Source: Kineosporia babensis
Lineage (GTDB): Bacteria > Actinomycetota > Actinomycetes > Actinomycetales > Kineosporiaceae
Direction of reading: 5' to 3'
Assembly: GCF_021129305.1 (NCBI RefSeq)
Contig: NZ_JAJOMB010000032.1
Coordinates: 16,885 to 80,884 of the forward strand
Length of the DNA stretch: 64,000 nucleotides
Position numbers and translations under genes: made by a program
Shown here: positions 16,620-25,893 of the stretch, one piece after another
Layout: every line of letters starts with the position of its first letter
How positions within the stretch are numbered: position 1 is the stretch's first letter
Notes under the pieces: generated by a model
Told to the model about the DNA's origin: nothing
The model's database searches: none
What the model saw: only the letters and a program-made list of their open reading frames with translations

Positions 16620-17522
16620 TCAGCGCAGCCCGGTGATCGCCTGCGCCGGTCGCCGGGCTTGTTCCAGGTGCGCCGCCCCTGGCCCCGCCAGCCACTGCGG
16701 GAAGGTCAGCAGGAATGGGAACCGGGCTCGCAGGGCGGCCAGGTCCGCGTGTCCGGCCAGACGCCCGTTGTCGGCCAGTTCGCCGGTCTGTCCCAGTAGC
16801 TCGGGTGCAAACCGACGGTAACGGACCGGACTGCCGATCGCGACGGCAAGATGCCCGGCCAGTTCGTTGCCGGTCACCTCGTCCCCGGCGATCTCGAAGG
16901 TCTGGCCGACGTACCGTTCGGGGTCGGCGAAGACCGCGGCGACGATCCGGCCGATGTCGCGCACCGCGATGAACTGCAGGGCCCGCTCTGGCCGCATCAG
17001 GTAAGAGATCTGCCCCTTGTCCAGGCCCATTCCCGGCAACAGGACCGTGTCCATGAAGCCGGCCGGTCGGACGATCGTGGTGAGTAGGTTCAGCGTGCGC
17101 AGATGGTCCTCGATCCGGCTCTTGACATCCAGATGAGGAACGCCGGTGGGCGTCGCGCCTGCGGCGACCGTCGAGGTGTGGACGAGGTGGGCCACCCCGG
17201 CGTGCTGCGCGGCCTCGCCCACGTTCTTCGCGAAGCTGAACTCGTCCTCGATGGTCAGGCCGCTTCCGGCCTGCCCCGGGCTGGGCTGGACGCTGAAGAG
17301 GCCGTGCGCACCGGCGAAGGCCGCCCGTAACGACCGCGGATCGCCCAGGTCGCCCCGCACGGTCTCGACCCCGGCACGAACCAGTGCCTCGGCCTTGGCG
17401 CTCTCCGGGTCCCGGACCACTGCACGGACCGCCCAGCTCTCGGCACGGAGCGCTGCCGCGACGGCGCCGCCCTGCTGACCGGTGGCCCCCAGCACGACGA
17501 TGATTTTGCTGCTGTTGCTCAT
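16620..17522 (-). CDS. NmrA-like NAD(P)-binding protein
   Basis: A 300-residue atypical short-chain dehydrogenase. The N-terminus IIVVLGATGQQGGAVAAAL carries the GxxGxxG dinucleotide motif. Further conserved parts are VRAVVRDPES, GDLGDPRSL, VHTSTV and the NmrA-like FMDTVLLPGM and FEIAGDEVTGNELA. No YxxxK pair is seen, as in NmrA/HSCARG redox sensors that bind NADP without clear catalysis. ATG at 17522. It is divergent from the TetR gene at 17563 with only 40 bp between the starts, so the two promoters overlap and the TetR very probably controls it. Confidence 0.88.
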   Translation of the reverse strand: MSNSSKIIVVLGATGQQGGAVAAALRAESWAVRAVVRDPESAKAEALVRAGVETVRGDLGDPRSLRAAFAGAHGLFSVQPSPGQAGSGLTIEDEFSFAKNVGEAAQHAGVAHLVHTSTVAAGATPTGVPHLDVKSRIEDHLRTLNLLTTIVRPAGFMDTVLLPGMGLDKGQISYLMRPERALQFIAVRDIGRIVAAVFADPERYVGQTFEIAGDEVTGNELAGHLAVAIGSPVRYRRFAPELLGQTGELADNGRLAGHADLAALRARFPFLLTFPQWLAGPGAAHLEQARRPAQAITGLR

Positions 17523-17562
17523 GCCCGGGAACGTAATCAAGCGGGTTTGCCGTTGAGCCGAA

Positions 17563-18192
17563 GTGACAGCAACGCCGTATCAAGTGAGAGACGCCGTCCG
17601 CTCGGACGCCCGCGACAACCGCGAGCGCGTCCTGGCCGTCGCGCGGGCGACCTTCGCGGCCGAGGGCGTGGACGTCCCGATTCGCGAGATCGCCCGCCGG
17701 GCCGAGGTTTCGGCTGCCACTGTCTACCGCCACTTCGCCACGAAGCAGGCCCTGCTCGCCGAGGCGTTCGCCGGGCGCGCCGCCACTTGTGCGGCGATCG
17801 TCGCACGGGGCGTGGCCGACGACGACGCCTGGGCCGGGTTCTGCCAGGTGATCGAGCAGATGATGGCTCTGCACGCGCTCGAGCGGGGTTTCGCCCGCAG
17901 CTACACCTCGGCACTCAACGCACCGGCCGAACTGGCGGCCGAGCGGGATCGCACCCGGCGTGCGTTGCTCGGTCTGCTGCGGCGGGCCAAGCAGCAGGGG
18001 TCGCTGCGCGAGGAGGTCGAAATCGAGGACATCAGCCTGGCTCTGATGGCCAACGACGGGATCCGCGCCGACACCCCGAAGGCCCGGGCGGCAGCCTCCC
18101 GCCGGTTCGCCGCTTTCATGCTGCAATCGTTCCACGCCGGCCAGGCCCGGATCCCACTGCCCCCGGCGGTCCGTTTGCCCGCCACCGGCTAG
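17563..18192 (+). CDS. TetR/AcrR family regulator
   Basis: A 209-residue repressor. The HTH head reads ERVLAVARATFAAEGVDVPI and EIARRAEVSAATVYRHFATK, then the helical domain usual for this family. The GTG start at 17563 leaves a 40-bp intergenic region shared with the NmrA-like gene. The pairing of an NmrA-like protein with a divergent TetR is common in actinomycetes. Inducer unknown. Confidence 0.93.
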   Translation: MTATPYQVRDAVRSDARDNRERVLAVARATFAAEGVDVPIREIARRAEVSAATVYRHFATKQALLAEAFAGRAATCAAIVARGVADDDAWAGFCQVIEQMMALHALERGFARSYTSALNAPAELAAERDRTRRALLGLLRRAKQQGSLREEVEIEDISLALMANDGIRADTPKARAAASRRFAAFMLQSFHAGQARIPLPPAVRLPATG

Positions 18193-18607
18193 TAGCGCGT
18201 TGTCGGGTTCGGGACGATTTGGTGGCATGGGGCAGATCCCACGCCAGGTCGCGATCGGGTACTGGGCCTGTCCGAGTAGCCGGTTCAAACAGAACGTGAT
18301 CATGGCGTGTGTCATTCTCGTGGTGGAGGAGAACCAGGGGCCGCGGCGGCGATGTCGCCGGTGCTCCAGCGGCGCAGGGCTTTGAAGGTGGCCTTCAGGA
18401 GCGTAGGTGCTCCATCGCATCGGTGAAATCGTCCACGAAATAGGCGGTGTGGTGCGCGATCCCGCCTGGGCCTGCTTGCCAGGGCGTGCCCGTCGATCCG
18501 CTGGATCAGGTGCCGGGCCGATCTGACGACATCGGTTACCACGTAGGCGGTCCGGCAGAAGGAATCAGATGTTGCGCATCGGGTTCACGTCCACTTCGGC
18601 GTGTGCG
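18193..18607. other. Stretch without a convincing gene
   Basis: Short open frames exist on the reverse strand (for example LLKATFKALRRWSTGD near 18350-18390, vaguely transposase-like), but none has a start, continuity or recognisable family. Probably decayed mobile DNA. Confidence 0.35.
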
Positions 18608-19085
18608 TCAGGCCCTGAGCCGACTTTTCTGAACGATCAGACCATCCCCATGGATGGTTGGCACCCGCCGTCCGGCGGTCCGGTGGCCCCGCGCCCGGGT
18701 ATTCCACAGTCTGTGGGCGGTCTCCAGCATTTTGGCCGAGAGCTGGTCGAACCGGGCGAGATGCGGGGGAGGATCGGTGATCTGATCGATGCTAGCGGCG
18801 AGAAGAACTGCCAATCCTAGTGTCTCGGCATCGAGGACCGGCGCGTCGGCGGTGGTCGGCCGATAGGCGACGACAGCTCTCTTCAGGGATGTGTGCATGC
18901 TCAGCGTCGGGAGCTCGGGGCCGATCCCGATCCGGGCGGCCCTCGGGGTGCAGGGCTATGGCCTCACCCGAGGTGTAGAAGGCGCGCAACGGCCCGACGA
19001 CCGCGGAACTGCCCGTAGCAGAGTTGAACCGGTAGGCCAGGAGTGGCCTTTCCGACCTCAGCGGAACCGAGACCAAAGCTGACAC
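18608..19085 (-). pseudogene. Unrecognised protein gene, apparently frameshifted
   Basis: The reverse strand encodes SVPLRSERPLLAYRFNSATG near the start, then in another frame MHTSLKRAVVAYRPTTADAP followed by ETLGLAVLLAASIDQITDPP. Both parts have regular protein composition, and the switch near 18900-18940 implies one frameshift. If the second part is a gene in its own right it starts at the ATG 18898. Family unknown. Confidence 0.35.
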
Positions 19086-19159
19086 TTGAGTGTCATGATC
19101 GGCCTTGGTGTGCCATCATCGGATCGTTCGTGGCGACTCGTTCCTAGAGGAGAACTTGC

Positions 19160-19981
19160 ATGGCGAAGACCTGGCTCATCACCGGAGCCTCCCGTGGCTT
19201 CGGGCGGGAGTGGACCGTCGCGGCACTGGAACGGGGTGACAACGTCGCCGCGACCGTGCGTGACGCGTCCTCGATCGGTGACCTGGCCAGCAAGTACCCG
19301 GACCAGCTGCTGCCGGTCACACTCGACGTGCGCGACCGGGCCGCGGTCTTCGGCGCCGTCCAGGCGGCGCACGAGCACTTCGGCAGGCTCGACGTGGTGG
19401 TGAACAACGCCGGGTACGGCCATTTCGGCTACGTCGAAGAAACCACTGAGAGCGAGGCCCGCGAGCAGTTCGAGGCCAACTTCTTCGGCCTGCTCTGGGT
19501 GACCCAGGCGGCGCTGCCGCTGCTGCGCGCCCAGGGCAGCGGTCACCTTCTGCAGGTGTCCAGCGTCTCCGGTCTGGGCGGTGCGCCGTCGCTCGGTCTC
19601 TACTCGGCCTCCAAATTCGCGGTGGAAGGGCTCTGCGAGTCGCTGGCCGCAGAGGTGGCCCCGTTCGGCATCAAGGTCACGATCATCGAGCCGGGCGGGT
19701 ACGCAACCGACTGGGCCGGGTCCTCCGCCGTCCGCTCCGAGCCGCTGGAGGCCTATCAGCCGCTGCGTGACCAGATGGCACAGGTGCAGGCTTCCGCCCA
19801 GATGCCGGCCTTCCCCGGCCCGGAAGCAACCACCCAGGCCGTGTTCGCGGTGGTCGATCACGAGGAGCCGCCGCTGCGACTGCTGCTGTCCTCGATGGCT
19901 CTCGGGATCGCGGTGAGCGGCCATGAGCAGCGCATCGCACAGTGGCAGACCTGGGCGGACGTCTCCCGCAGCGCCGACTGA
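19160..19981 (+). CDS. SDR family oxidoreductase
   Basis: A 273-residue classical short-chain dehydrogenase/reductase. TGASRGFG (residues 8-15) binds NADP(H), NNAG lies near residue 86 and the catalytic YSASK (Tyr/Lys) near 153. A conserved Ser sits in SSVSG. It reduces or oxidises a carbonyl/alcohol with a nicotinamide cofactor; substrate unknown. The ATG follows TAGAGGAGA with ideal spacing. A strong hairpin terminator at 19994-20031 ends the transcript, so it is a single-gene unit. Confidence 0.95.
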   Translation: MAKTWLITGASRGFGREWTVAALERGDNVAATVRDASSIGDLASKYPDQLLPVTLDVRDRAAVFGAVQAAHEHFGRLDVVVNNAGYGHFGYVEETTESEAREQFEANFFGLLWVTQAALPLLRAQGSGHLLQVSSVSGLGGAPSLGLYSASKFAVEGLCESLAAEVAPFGIKVTIIEPGGYATDWAGSSAVRSEPLEAYQPLRDQMAQVQASAQMPAFPGPEATTQAVFAVVDHEEPPLRLLLSSMALGIAVSGHEQRIAQWQTWADVSRSAD

Positions 19982-19993
19982 TCAGCGCTGGTT

Positions 19994-20031
19994 CACCGAA
20001 ACCTCCGACCGTCGATCCGGAGGTTTCGGTG
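19994..20031 (+). terminator. Strong hairpin terminator after the SDR gene
   Basis: Perfect 14-bp arms CACCGAAACCTCCG/CGGAGGTTTCGGTG with a 10-nt loop, 13 bases past the stop codon at 19981. Confidence 0.85.
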
Positions 20032-20177
20032 TGCGCCAACCTCGGCCGGGCAATTGAAGTGGGTCGCCAACCCGCCCATGGTGCGCATGCCGCTTGCCTT
20101 GCCGACCGCCGCGCTCGCATCGTCCACTCGCCAGGGCCACCCGCGAGGTGCCGAAGATTGGTGGCCGTCGCGACGGG

Positions 20178-20753
20178 TCAGGCCTCCAGCGCCTGGTCGA
20201 GAAGGCCGTTCATCCGGGTGCGGAACTTCTCCGGGGTTTGCTTGTGCAGGCCGACGGCCTCGCGCACCCAGTCGCCGAACAGGTGCAGCCCGACCGCCTG
20301 GATGATCGTGGCGGCCAGCGCCTGACGGACCTGCTCAGGCCTGAGGCCCGGGGTGCCCTTGGCGATCCGCTCGATGGTGCCTGCGCCGAAGTTCGACGGC
20401 CTGCGCGGGTGGCCCGACAGGATCGTCCAGGCCAGCAACCTGGTCCAGCCGTCGTCCGGCATCGTCCGCAGCGCCGCGATCGCCTCGGCCAGGTCGTGCG
20501 TGTCGGCCAGCACCGCCTCCGACTCGGCGAAGGCCTGCTCGAACACCCGGTCGAGCAGGTCGTCGCGGGTCCCGATGTACACGTGGATCAGGCCGTGGTT
20601 GACCCCGGCGGTCTTGGCGACCTCGCGCAGCGAGACGTTGTCCGGCCCACGCTCGGCGAACAGGTCGCGCGCAGCGCTGATCAGCAGGGGGACGACCTGC
20701 TCGGGGCCGCGCCCCGCGGGCACGTGGGGTGCGGGTGTGGGTGAACTGGGCAC
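20178..20753 (-). CDS. TetR/AcrR family regulator
   Basis: A 191-residue repressor. HTH head: LLISAARDLFAERGPDNVSL and VAKTAGVNHGLIHVYIGTRDDLL; the GLIHVYIGTRD variant belongs to a common actinobacterial TetR subgroup. GTG start at 20753. It is divergent from the aldo/keto reductase at 20837 with an 83-bp gap containing TTACACGACTGACTAAAT, a likely but imperfect operator. Probably regulates that reductase. Confidence 0.92.
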   Translation of the reverse strand: MPSSPTPAPHVPAGRGPEQVVPLLISAARDLFAERGPDNVSLREVAKTAGVNHGLIHVYIGTRDDLLDRVFEQAFAESEAVLADTHDLAEAIAALRTMPDDGWTRLLAWTILSGHPRRPSNFGAGTIERIAKGTPGLRPEQVRQALAATIIQAVGLHLFGDWVREAVGLHKQTPEKFRTRMNGLLDQALEA

Positions 20754-20836
20754 GCGACCACCCTATCGACGTGCGCGACGGCGATGTGTGCCATGGTTAC
20801 ACGACTGACTAAATAGCCCGGGGAGGACGAGGAAGC

Positions 20837-21760
20837 GTGCAGAAGCGAAACCTGGGGACCGGCGGTCCCGCAGTGTCGGTGCTGGGACTGGGCTGCAACA
20901 ACTTCGGAATGCGGATCGACACAGAACAGACCGCGAAGGTCGTGCATGCCGCCCTGGATCTGGGGGTCACACACTTCGACACCGCTGAGATGTACGGCGA
21001 GGGCCGTTCGGAGGTCTTCCTCGGTCAGGCGCTGAAGGGCCGGCGTGACGAGGCCGTGCTGGCCACGAAGTTCCTGCCTCGCTCCGGTGAGACCTTCAGC
21101 TCCGGCGATCTGGCCGCCCGGATCACCGAGTCGGTCGAGCAGAGCCTGCGCAGCCTGCAGACCGACCGGATCGACGTCTACTACCAGCACTACTTCGACG
21201 TCGACGCGCCGCTGGACGAGTTGCTCGACACTCTCGACGGCCTGGTCACTTCCGGCAAGGTCCTGCACGTGGCCCTCTCCAACCTGCACGTAGGCCAGCT
21301 GAAGTCCGTCATGTCCGCGCCCAGAGAGCTGCCACTGCGCGCGGTCCAAATCGAATGGAACGTGCTGAACCGGGCCGTTGAGGAGACGCTCGTCCCGGCC
21401 TCCGCCTCGGCCGGGCTGGGCGTGGTGCCGTACTTCCCCCTCGCGGCCGGTCTGCTCACCGGCAAGTACCGGGGAATGAAGGAGTACCCGGCCGACTCCC
21501 GGTTCGGCGCCATTCCGTACTTCGCCCAGGTCGCCAGCGAGGAGAACCTGACCCGCGTGGAGAACCTTGCCGCAGTGGCCGAGCGGCACGGGCGCACCCT
21601 GAGCGAACTGGCCTTCGGCTGGTTGCTCGCGCAGGGCCAGGTCGCCTCCGTCATCGCCGGCGCCACCAGCCCCGAGCAGGTCACCGCGAACGCCGCGGCG
21701 GTCGGCTGGGACATGACACCGGCCGAACTGGCCGAGGTCGAAACCGCGCTCACCGTCTGA
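20837..21760 (+). CDS. Aldo/keto reductase
   Basis: A 307-residue (beta/alpha)8 NADPH-dependent reductase. The catalytic tetrad is visible: Asp in HFDTAEMYG together with that Tyr, Lys in VLATKFLP, and a tyrosine/histidine pair (YYQHYFD) where the family usually has LH.D. The C-terminal cofactor region reads VIAGATSPEQV. The GTG at 20837 follows GGGGAGGA. The divergent TetR at 20753 probably controls it. The truncated SDR gene follows 16 bp downstream, so the two may once have been an operon. Confidence 0.93.
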   Translation: MQKRNLGTGGPAVSVLGLGCNNFGMRIDTEQTAKVVHAALDLGVTHFDTAEMYGEGRSEVFLGQALKGRRDEAVLATKFLPRSGETFSSGDLAARITESVEQSLRSLQTDRIDVYYQHYFDVDAPLDELLDTLDGLVTSGKVLHVALSNLHVGQLKSVMSAPRELPLRAVQIEWNVLNRAVEETLVPASASAGLGVVPYFPLAAGLLTGKYRGMKEYPADSRFGAIPYFAQVASEENLTRVENLAAVAERHGRTLSELAFGWLLAQGQVASVIAGATSPEQVTANAAAVGWDMTPAELAEVETALTV

Positions 21761-21776
21761 GGAAACCAGGAACGCC

Positions 21777-22157
21777 ATGAGCAGACTCGAGGGCAAGGTC
21801 GCCTTCATCACCGGGGCTGCTCGCGGCCAGGGCCGTAGTCACGTCCTGAAACTGGCGTCCGAGGGTGCCGACATCATCGCGGTCGACCTGTGTGCCGATA
21901 TCGAGACGGTCGGCTACCCGCTGTCCACGCCCGAGAACCTGTCCGCTCTGAAAGCGGTTCTGTCCGAGGGCGAGGCGGAGCTGGGAACGGTCGACATCGT
22001 CCTGGCCAACGCCGGGATCGCGCCGATCGACTTCGACGCCGACCCGGAGCAGACCACGTCCTCAATCAGGAGAGCCCAGCGCCACGCGCGCACAAGCGCC
22101 CGGCTCGTGCTGCCGTCACCGAGCAGGAAGTCCGGGCTCTGGTGGACCGACGGATGA
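21777..22157 (+). pseudogene. Mycofactocin-type SDR, internally deleted and truncated
   Basis: The start MSRLEGKVAFITGAARGQGR matches the mycofactocin-coupled SDR branch, where TGAARGQGR and a following IIAVD.C are diagnostic. After YPLSTPENLSALK the sequence jumps to EGEAELGTVDIVLANAGIAP, lacking about 30 residues. It is then cut off at about 22070, before the catalytic Tyr/Lys. From there to 22240 another frame reads VTEQEVRALVDRRM and DLGGTVVDVRAL, an unrecognised second fragment that marks the breakpoint. Confidence 0.75.
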
Positions 22158-22262
22158 GGACGACGTCCGGACGGCAGGAGCACCTGATCGACCTGGGAGG
22201 CACGGTCGTGGATGTGCGGGCGCTGCCGGACCTGCAGGGGTGACTCACCAAGCCGCGTTTGC

Positions 22263-24536
22263 TCAGGCCATTCCCTGCGTCCGCAGCCATTCAAGGTCTG
22301 CCTGGTCGCGCTGCCGTCGCTGCTCGTCCAACGTGAACAGCTGATCCGTCTTGGCCAGGACCAGCGTGTACGGCCGCCCCGATCGCACTGTCACATGGGT
22401 GACCGGCAACTCAGCGCCGTCGATCCGGCCGTGGAGGTGCTGACGATCCCGTTTCGCCAGCGGCCACTCCCGGCGCTTGTCCGAGGCATCGGCGAGGAAC
22501 GACTTCAGCTCTACGCACAGGGGACACGCGCAACCGGAGGGCAGTTCGATCGACCAGTCGGTTTTCGCCCGGATCGGAGCATCGACGCGAGCCTGCAGAT
22601 GCCCGGCGACCGCTCGGCCCAGCGCCAGGAAGGGCGGCTCCCAATCCGAACCCGCGTCGACCTCGACCGCGTTTCGCAGCGCCTGCAGCACGCAGTCGGC
22701 GACCAGGTCCTCGTACTTGAGGCAGTGCTCGACAACGTGTTTCGGCACGCGCTTGTCACCCACCGCCAGCGCTGCCCGCAGCAGAGCGCTGAGCGGATCG
22801 CCCAGGCCGGTGAGAGCTTCCCGGCGAATCCGGAGCGACTGATGGGCGGCCGCTCGTTCGATCAGCCGAGCCAGCGATGTCCAGGACCGAACCACCAGAT
22901 GACGCGCGATGAGACGACATTCACGGCGCGCCTCGGTCGATCCGAGGAGTGCGGAGCATAGTTCCGGCAGTTCGGTGAGCCAGTTCTCCCGACGATCCTC
23001 GCCCAGGTAGAACGTGTAGTCGTCGGATCCGAACCAGTCTTCCACCAGGTCCTGGAACCAGGCGCTACCGAATTCCTTGACCAGGCGACCCAGAGCAGCC
23101 GCATGCTCGCCCCGGACCCGCTCGATCCGGAAGGGTTCCAGAAGCAGTCGCGCCACCTCGGCATCGCCCAGGACTACGCTGAGTTCGATCGCATCGCCCA
23201 GCAACTGCCGCTGCTTGGCCGAGGTGCGAACCGCTCCGGCCCAGAACGGCTCCAGCTCCCGGGCCTGCTGCGCGGCCGCAACTGGATCCGAATGGCGGGC
23301 GATGCTGTGCAGCTCTTCCAGGGCCCACGCCGGATCCGCTTGCGCTCTGATCGCGAAACGCCGAGCAGCAGGCCACATCACCACCGCTGCCCGTCGGTAC
23401 CAGCGATCGAGGGTGTTGCCGTAGTTGCCCATGTAGCCCTCGTACTCAGAGCTCTCCGGCTCCATCGACGAGTTCGGGGTGATCGCGCAGACCTCTGAAT
23501 CGCTCAGGTAGAGGCCGGCCCCGGTGACCTCCCGGCCCTGGGCATCTCGCCACCAGCTGATCCCGATCTCAGCTTCGATCAGGTCGTTGACCTGGTACTC
23601 GTCCCCCTCGGTCTCGCCGTAGTACCCATCGTCCTCCCACGCGTCCCACGTTTCCTTGATCTCGCTCAACCCGAGAACGATGTCGCACTCGGCCTTCTCA
23701 GCCGCCTGCCGCAGCGCAGCCACCGCAGCGGCATCCGAGCCCTTGAGCTTCTGCCAGGTCAGTCCGTGCTCGGAGTACTCGTGGTCGAGCAGGAAGGCCA
23801 GGTGCTCCGGGCGACTGGAGGTGGTGGGGCGCAGCGGCTCGTCGAAGTGCGCCGTGATCGCTGCGGCCAGCCCGTCAATCACCTGCGCTTCCGCCTGTCG
23901 AAGCCCAGGATTCCCCTGCAGCATCAGGTTGTACGTCAACGTGACGCGGTAGCCGGACTGCACCGGCCGAACCTCGTGCCGGCAGTCGGCGTAGAACCCG
24001 ACCAGCGAGATCCTGTCCCTGAGACCGCGATACACGGTCTCTTCGCCCAGATGGTGCAGCACCAGCTCACCGCCGGTGTGCTCGGTCGGCAGGGTCACCA
24101 CCAGGGTGGCAACCATCGCGTCGTCCTTTTCCGAATCCTGATGCGGCAGGAAGAACTGGCCCTCTTCGTACAGCAGCATCGAGTGCAGCTCGGCCCGGAA
24201 CCAGCTCCCGCGCGGCAGACCGAGCTCCGCCCCGAGCGAGGCAAGTTTGTGCTCCAGCGCACCCTGCCAGTCCACCGACACCAACTCGACCGGCACCTGC
24301 CAGGTGTCCCGCACCGACGGATCGGTCAGCGTCTCCTCCCGCCGCCCGAAGCGGGCCGGCTGGCCAAGACCACGCAGCTTCTTCGCCTGGGCCGTGGAAA
24401 CCGGCAGCTTCAGCCGGCCCAGGCCAGCCACCTCCACCCGAAGTTCAGCCGGCTGCATCGCCGTCAACTGCACGCTGGCAGCCGCCTCGCTCTGCTTCGA
24501 GAGCAGAGATGCCAGTACCTCACGGGGCGCTGCCAC
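22263..24536 (-). CDS. 2OG-Fe(II) oxygenase with a large C-terminal helical domain
   Basis: A 757-residue protein. Residues ~110-205 hold a prolyl-hydroxylase-type 2-oxoglutarate/Fe(II) core: iron ligands His132 and Asp134 in PHQDSEKDD, His187 in ADCRHEV, and Arg197 in SGYRVTLTYNL for 2-oxoglutarate. The rest (~220-757) is mostly alpha-helical, Leu/Ala/Arg-rich, with repeat-like character and a CPLC pair near the C-terminus; it could bind a protein partner. It probably hydroxylates a protein or small molecule. GTG start at 24536 behind AAGGAG. It stands alone with no operon partner. The domain call is firm, the substrate unknown. Confidence 0.85.
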   Translation of the reverse strand: MAAPREVLASLLSKQSEAAASVQLTAMQPAELRVEVAGLGRLKLPVSTAQAKKLRGLGQPARFGRREETLTDPSVRDTWQVPVELVSVDWQGALEHKLASLGAELGLPRGSWFRAELHSMLLYEEGQFFLPHQDSEKDDAMVATLVVTLPTEHTGGELVLHHLGEETVYRGLRDRISLVGFYADCRHEVRPVQSGYRVTLTYNLMLQGNPGLRQAEAQVIDGLAAAITAHFDEPLRPTTSSRPEHLAFLLDHEYSEHGLTWQKLKGSDAAAVAALRQAAEKAECDIVLGLSEIKETWDAWEDDGYYGETEGDEYQVNDLIEAEIGISWWRDAQGREVTGAGLYLSDSEVCAITPNSSMEPESSEYEGYMGNYGNTLDRWYRRAAVVMWPAARRFAIRAQADPAWALEELHSIARHSDPVAAAQQARELEPFWAGAVRTSAKQRQLLGDAIELSVVLGDAEVARLLLEPFRIERVRGEHAAALGRLVKEFGSAWFQDLVEDWFGSDDYTFYLGEDRRENWLTELPELCSALLGSTEARRECRLIARHLVVRSWTSLARLIERAAAHQSLRIRREALTGLGDPLSALLRAALAVGDKRVPKHVVEHCLKYEDLVADCVLQALRNAVEVDAGSDWEPPFLALGRAVAGHLQARVDAPIRAKTDWSIELPSGCACPLCVELKSFLADASDKRREWPLAKRDRQHLHGRIDGAELPVTHVTVRSGRPYTLVLAKTDQLFTLDEQRRQRDQADLEWLRTQGMA

Positions 24537-24773
24537 TACGACGAACTCCTTCTCCAGCCGGAGGGCCTCACGGAACGATCCGGATCAGCCTGTCAGTCCG
24601 CAGCAGAAATCCCCATGTCCATGGCGCGCTCGGAATTTCCGCTACTAGAACGAAAAGTCAACATCGGGCGCTGCCCCAAGAGTCCAAAGTTCACGACAGT
24701 CCGTAGCGGAAGGGGCACTGGTTCAGTACTCTTCCCGACCTAACCGACATTTGAACCATGCGGGGAGCAACCG

Positions 24774-25037
24774 GTGTCCAAGATCGACGAGCTGGCCGAA
24801 CTCATCAGCGGCATCGCCGACCAGATCGATACGGCAGCCCAAGCCGGCAGCGCCTCCGCCCTGGAGGCCGAGCAGGTCGGCTCCACCGCCGCGGCACTCG
24901 GCGCCGAGGGCATGGCCGAGGTCAAGAGTCAGCTGGACGCGCTGACCGCGGGACTAGTTGGGCCTTGGTCGACCGTTCCGCGCGAAGGCCGCATCGTCTT
25001 CTGTCATCCCAGTTCCGCTCTTGCCTCCGGCTCGTAG
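24774..25037 (+). CDS. Small Ala-rich protein, probably truncated (DUF6244-like)
   Basis: An 87-residue protein from GTG 24774 behind GGGGAG. The first ~62 residues are an amphipathic, alanine-rich helix pair (SKIDELAELISGIADQIDTA, LGAEGMAEVKSQLDAL), resembling short actinobacterial proteins of the DUF6244 type. The last ~25 residues (GPWSTVPREGRIVFCHPSS) differ in character and overlap the 3' end of the convergent gene at 25004. This suggests the original C-terminus was lost at a recombination point near 24957. Function unknown. Confidence 0.5.
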   Translation: MSKIDELAELISGIADQIDTAAQAGSASALEAEQVGSTAAALGAEGMAEVKSQLDALTAGLVGPWSTVPREGRIVFCHPSSALASGS

Positions 25038-25801
25038 AAGTACCGGTGCAGCGCGGCGTAAGCGGTTGCCGCGTTACCCCCTAGCCAATACGCGCGGATG
25101 ATCATGAAGGGCAGGCCGTCGGCACCGGGAACGAACCGGCCGGCGTAATTTCTCAAGCGGGTGTCCGGCGTCGGCAGGGCTTTCACGGTAATCCAGGGCG
25201 TGTGGTGGGCACGCGCTTGAATCTCGGTCACCGCGTGCCAAGGAACGAAGTGTTCGAGGACCAGGACTCGGTGGTAGATACCGCTCTGGGTGAGGACGAC
25301 CCGCCCACGACCCGTCCGCGCCATAGCCACGAGGTACCAAGCCAGGGAAGCGCCGATCGCGACGCCCAGCACTGCGATCAAGCCGTTACCGGAAAGACCG
25401 GCGGCAATCGCGTAGCCCCACACCGCGAAGGCGCAGATTCCCGCTACCGCACAGAGCCAGTAGTAGGCCCACCCCGAGTAGACGAACATCACCCCCGGCT
25501 CGCCCTGATCGTTGACGCCACGAGCTGGATTGCCGGCAGGGGATTTCGGCCAACGCATGGTGTGCAACGTCAAACCCATGATGTGGCCGAACAACAGCGC
25601 CGCCAGCACCCAGTTCAGCGTTGCGAGGTGAGGGCCATGTCCCAGGTCGTCCCAGACCAGCCATAGACTGAGCGCGGTCAGGAGGGCGAAGAGCATCACC
25701 GTGGCGATGCGCCCGATCGACCGGTAGGGCTTCGGCCATCCCGCCGGGGGATCCTCCTCTTGCCCCGGAATGAAGCCTTGCCCGCTACCGGAGCCCATCA
25801 T
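25004..25801 (-). CDS. Membrane protein of unknown function
   Basis: A 265-residue protein. A short Gly/Pro-rich cytoplasmic start precedes four hydrophobic helices: VMLFALLTALSLWLVW, NWVLAALLFGHIMGLTL, YWLCAVAGICAFAVWGYAIA and LIAVLGVAIGASLAWYLVA. The ~110-residue C-terminal part (RVVLTQSGIYHRVLVLEHFV...) looks like a PH-type membrane-associated domain. The start ATG at 25801 overlaps the stop codon of the upstream fragment (TGATG), so it was translationally coupled to a gene now mostly lost. No family name recognised. Confidence 0.7.
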   Translation of the reverse strand: MMGSGSGQGFIPGQEEDPPAGWPKPYRSIGRIATVMLFALLTALSLWLVWDDLGHGPHLATLNWVLAALLFGHIMGLTLHTMRWPKSPAGNPARGVNDQGEPGVMFVYSGWAYYWLCAVAGICAFAVWGYAIAAGLSGNGLIAVLGVAIGASLAWYLVAMARTGRGRVVLTQSGIYHRVLVLEHFVPWHAVTEIQARAHHTPWITVKALPTPDTRLRNYAGRFVPGADGLPFMIIRAYWLGGNAATAYAALHRYFYEPEARAELG

Positions 25802-25893
25802 CAGAAGATTGCCTTCCAAGCTGTCTTTGCACCGTTGCTAATGGCGTCTGCCGTTGTGGATCCGGCGTCGCCCACCTTGTCACCGACCCACTG
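25801..25893 (-). pseudogene. C-terminal stub of a lost gene coupled to the membrane protein
   Basis: The frame ending at the TGA 25801-25803 reads WVGDKVGDAGSTTADAISNG and AKTAWKAIF, the tail of some larger protein. Its stop overlaps the next ATG. Upstream (toward 25900) the sequence switches to the C-terminus of a truncated XRE gene in another frame, so this is the remaining end of a gene replaced by recombination. Confidence 0.5.

Noticed and set aside
16387..18420. Reverse frame of 677 codons
   Set aside because: It covers the NmrA and TetR genes in a wrong frame; composition is shadow-like.
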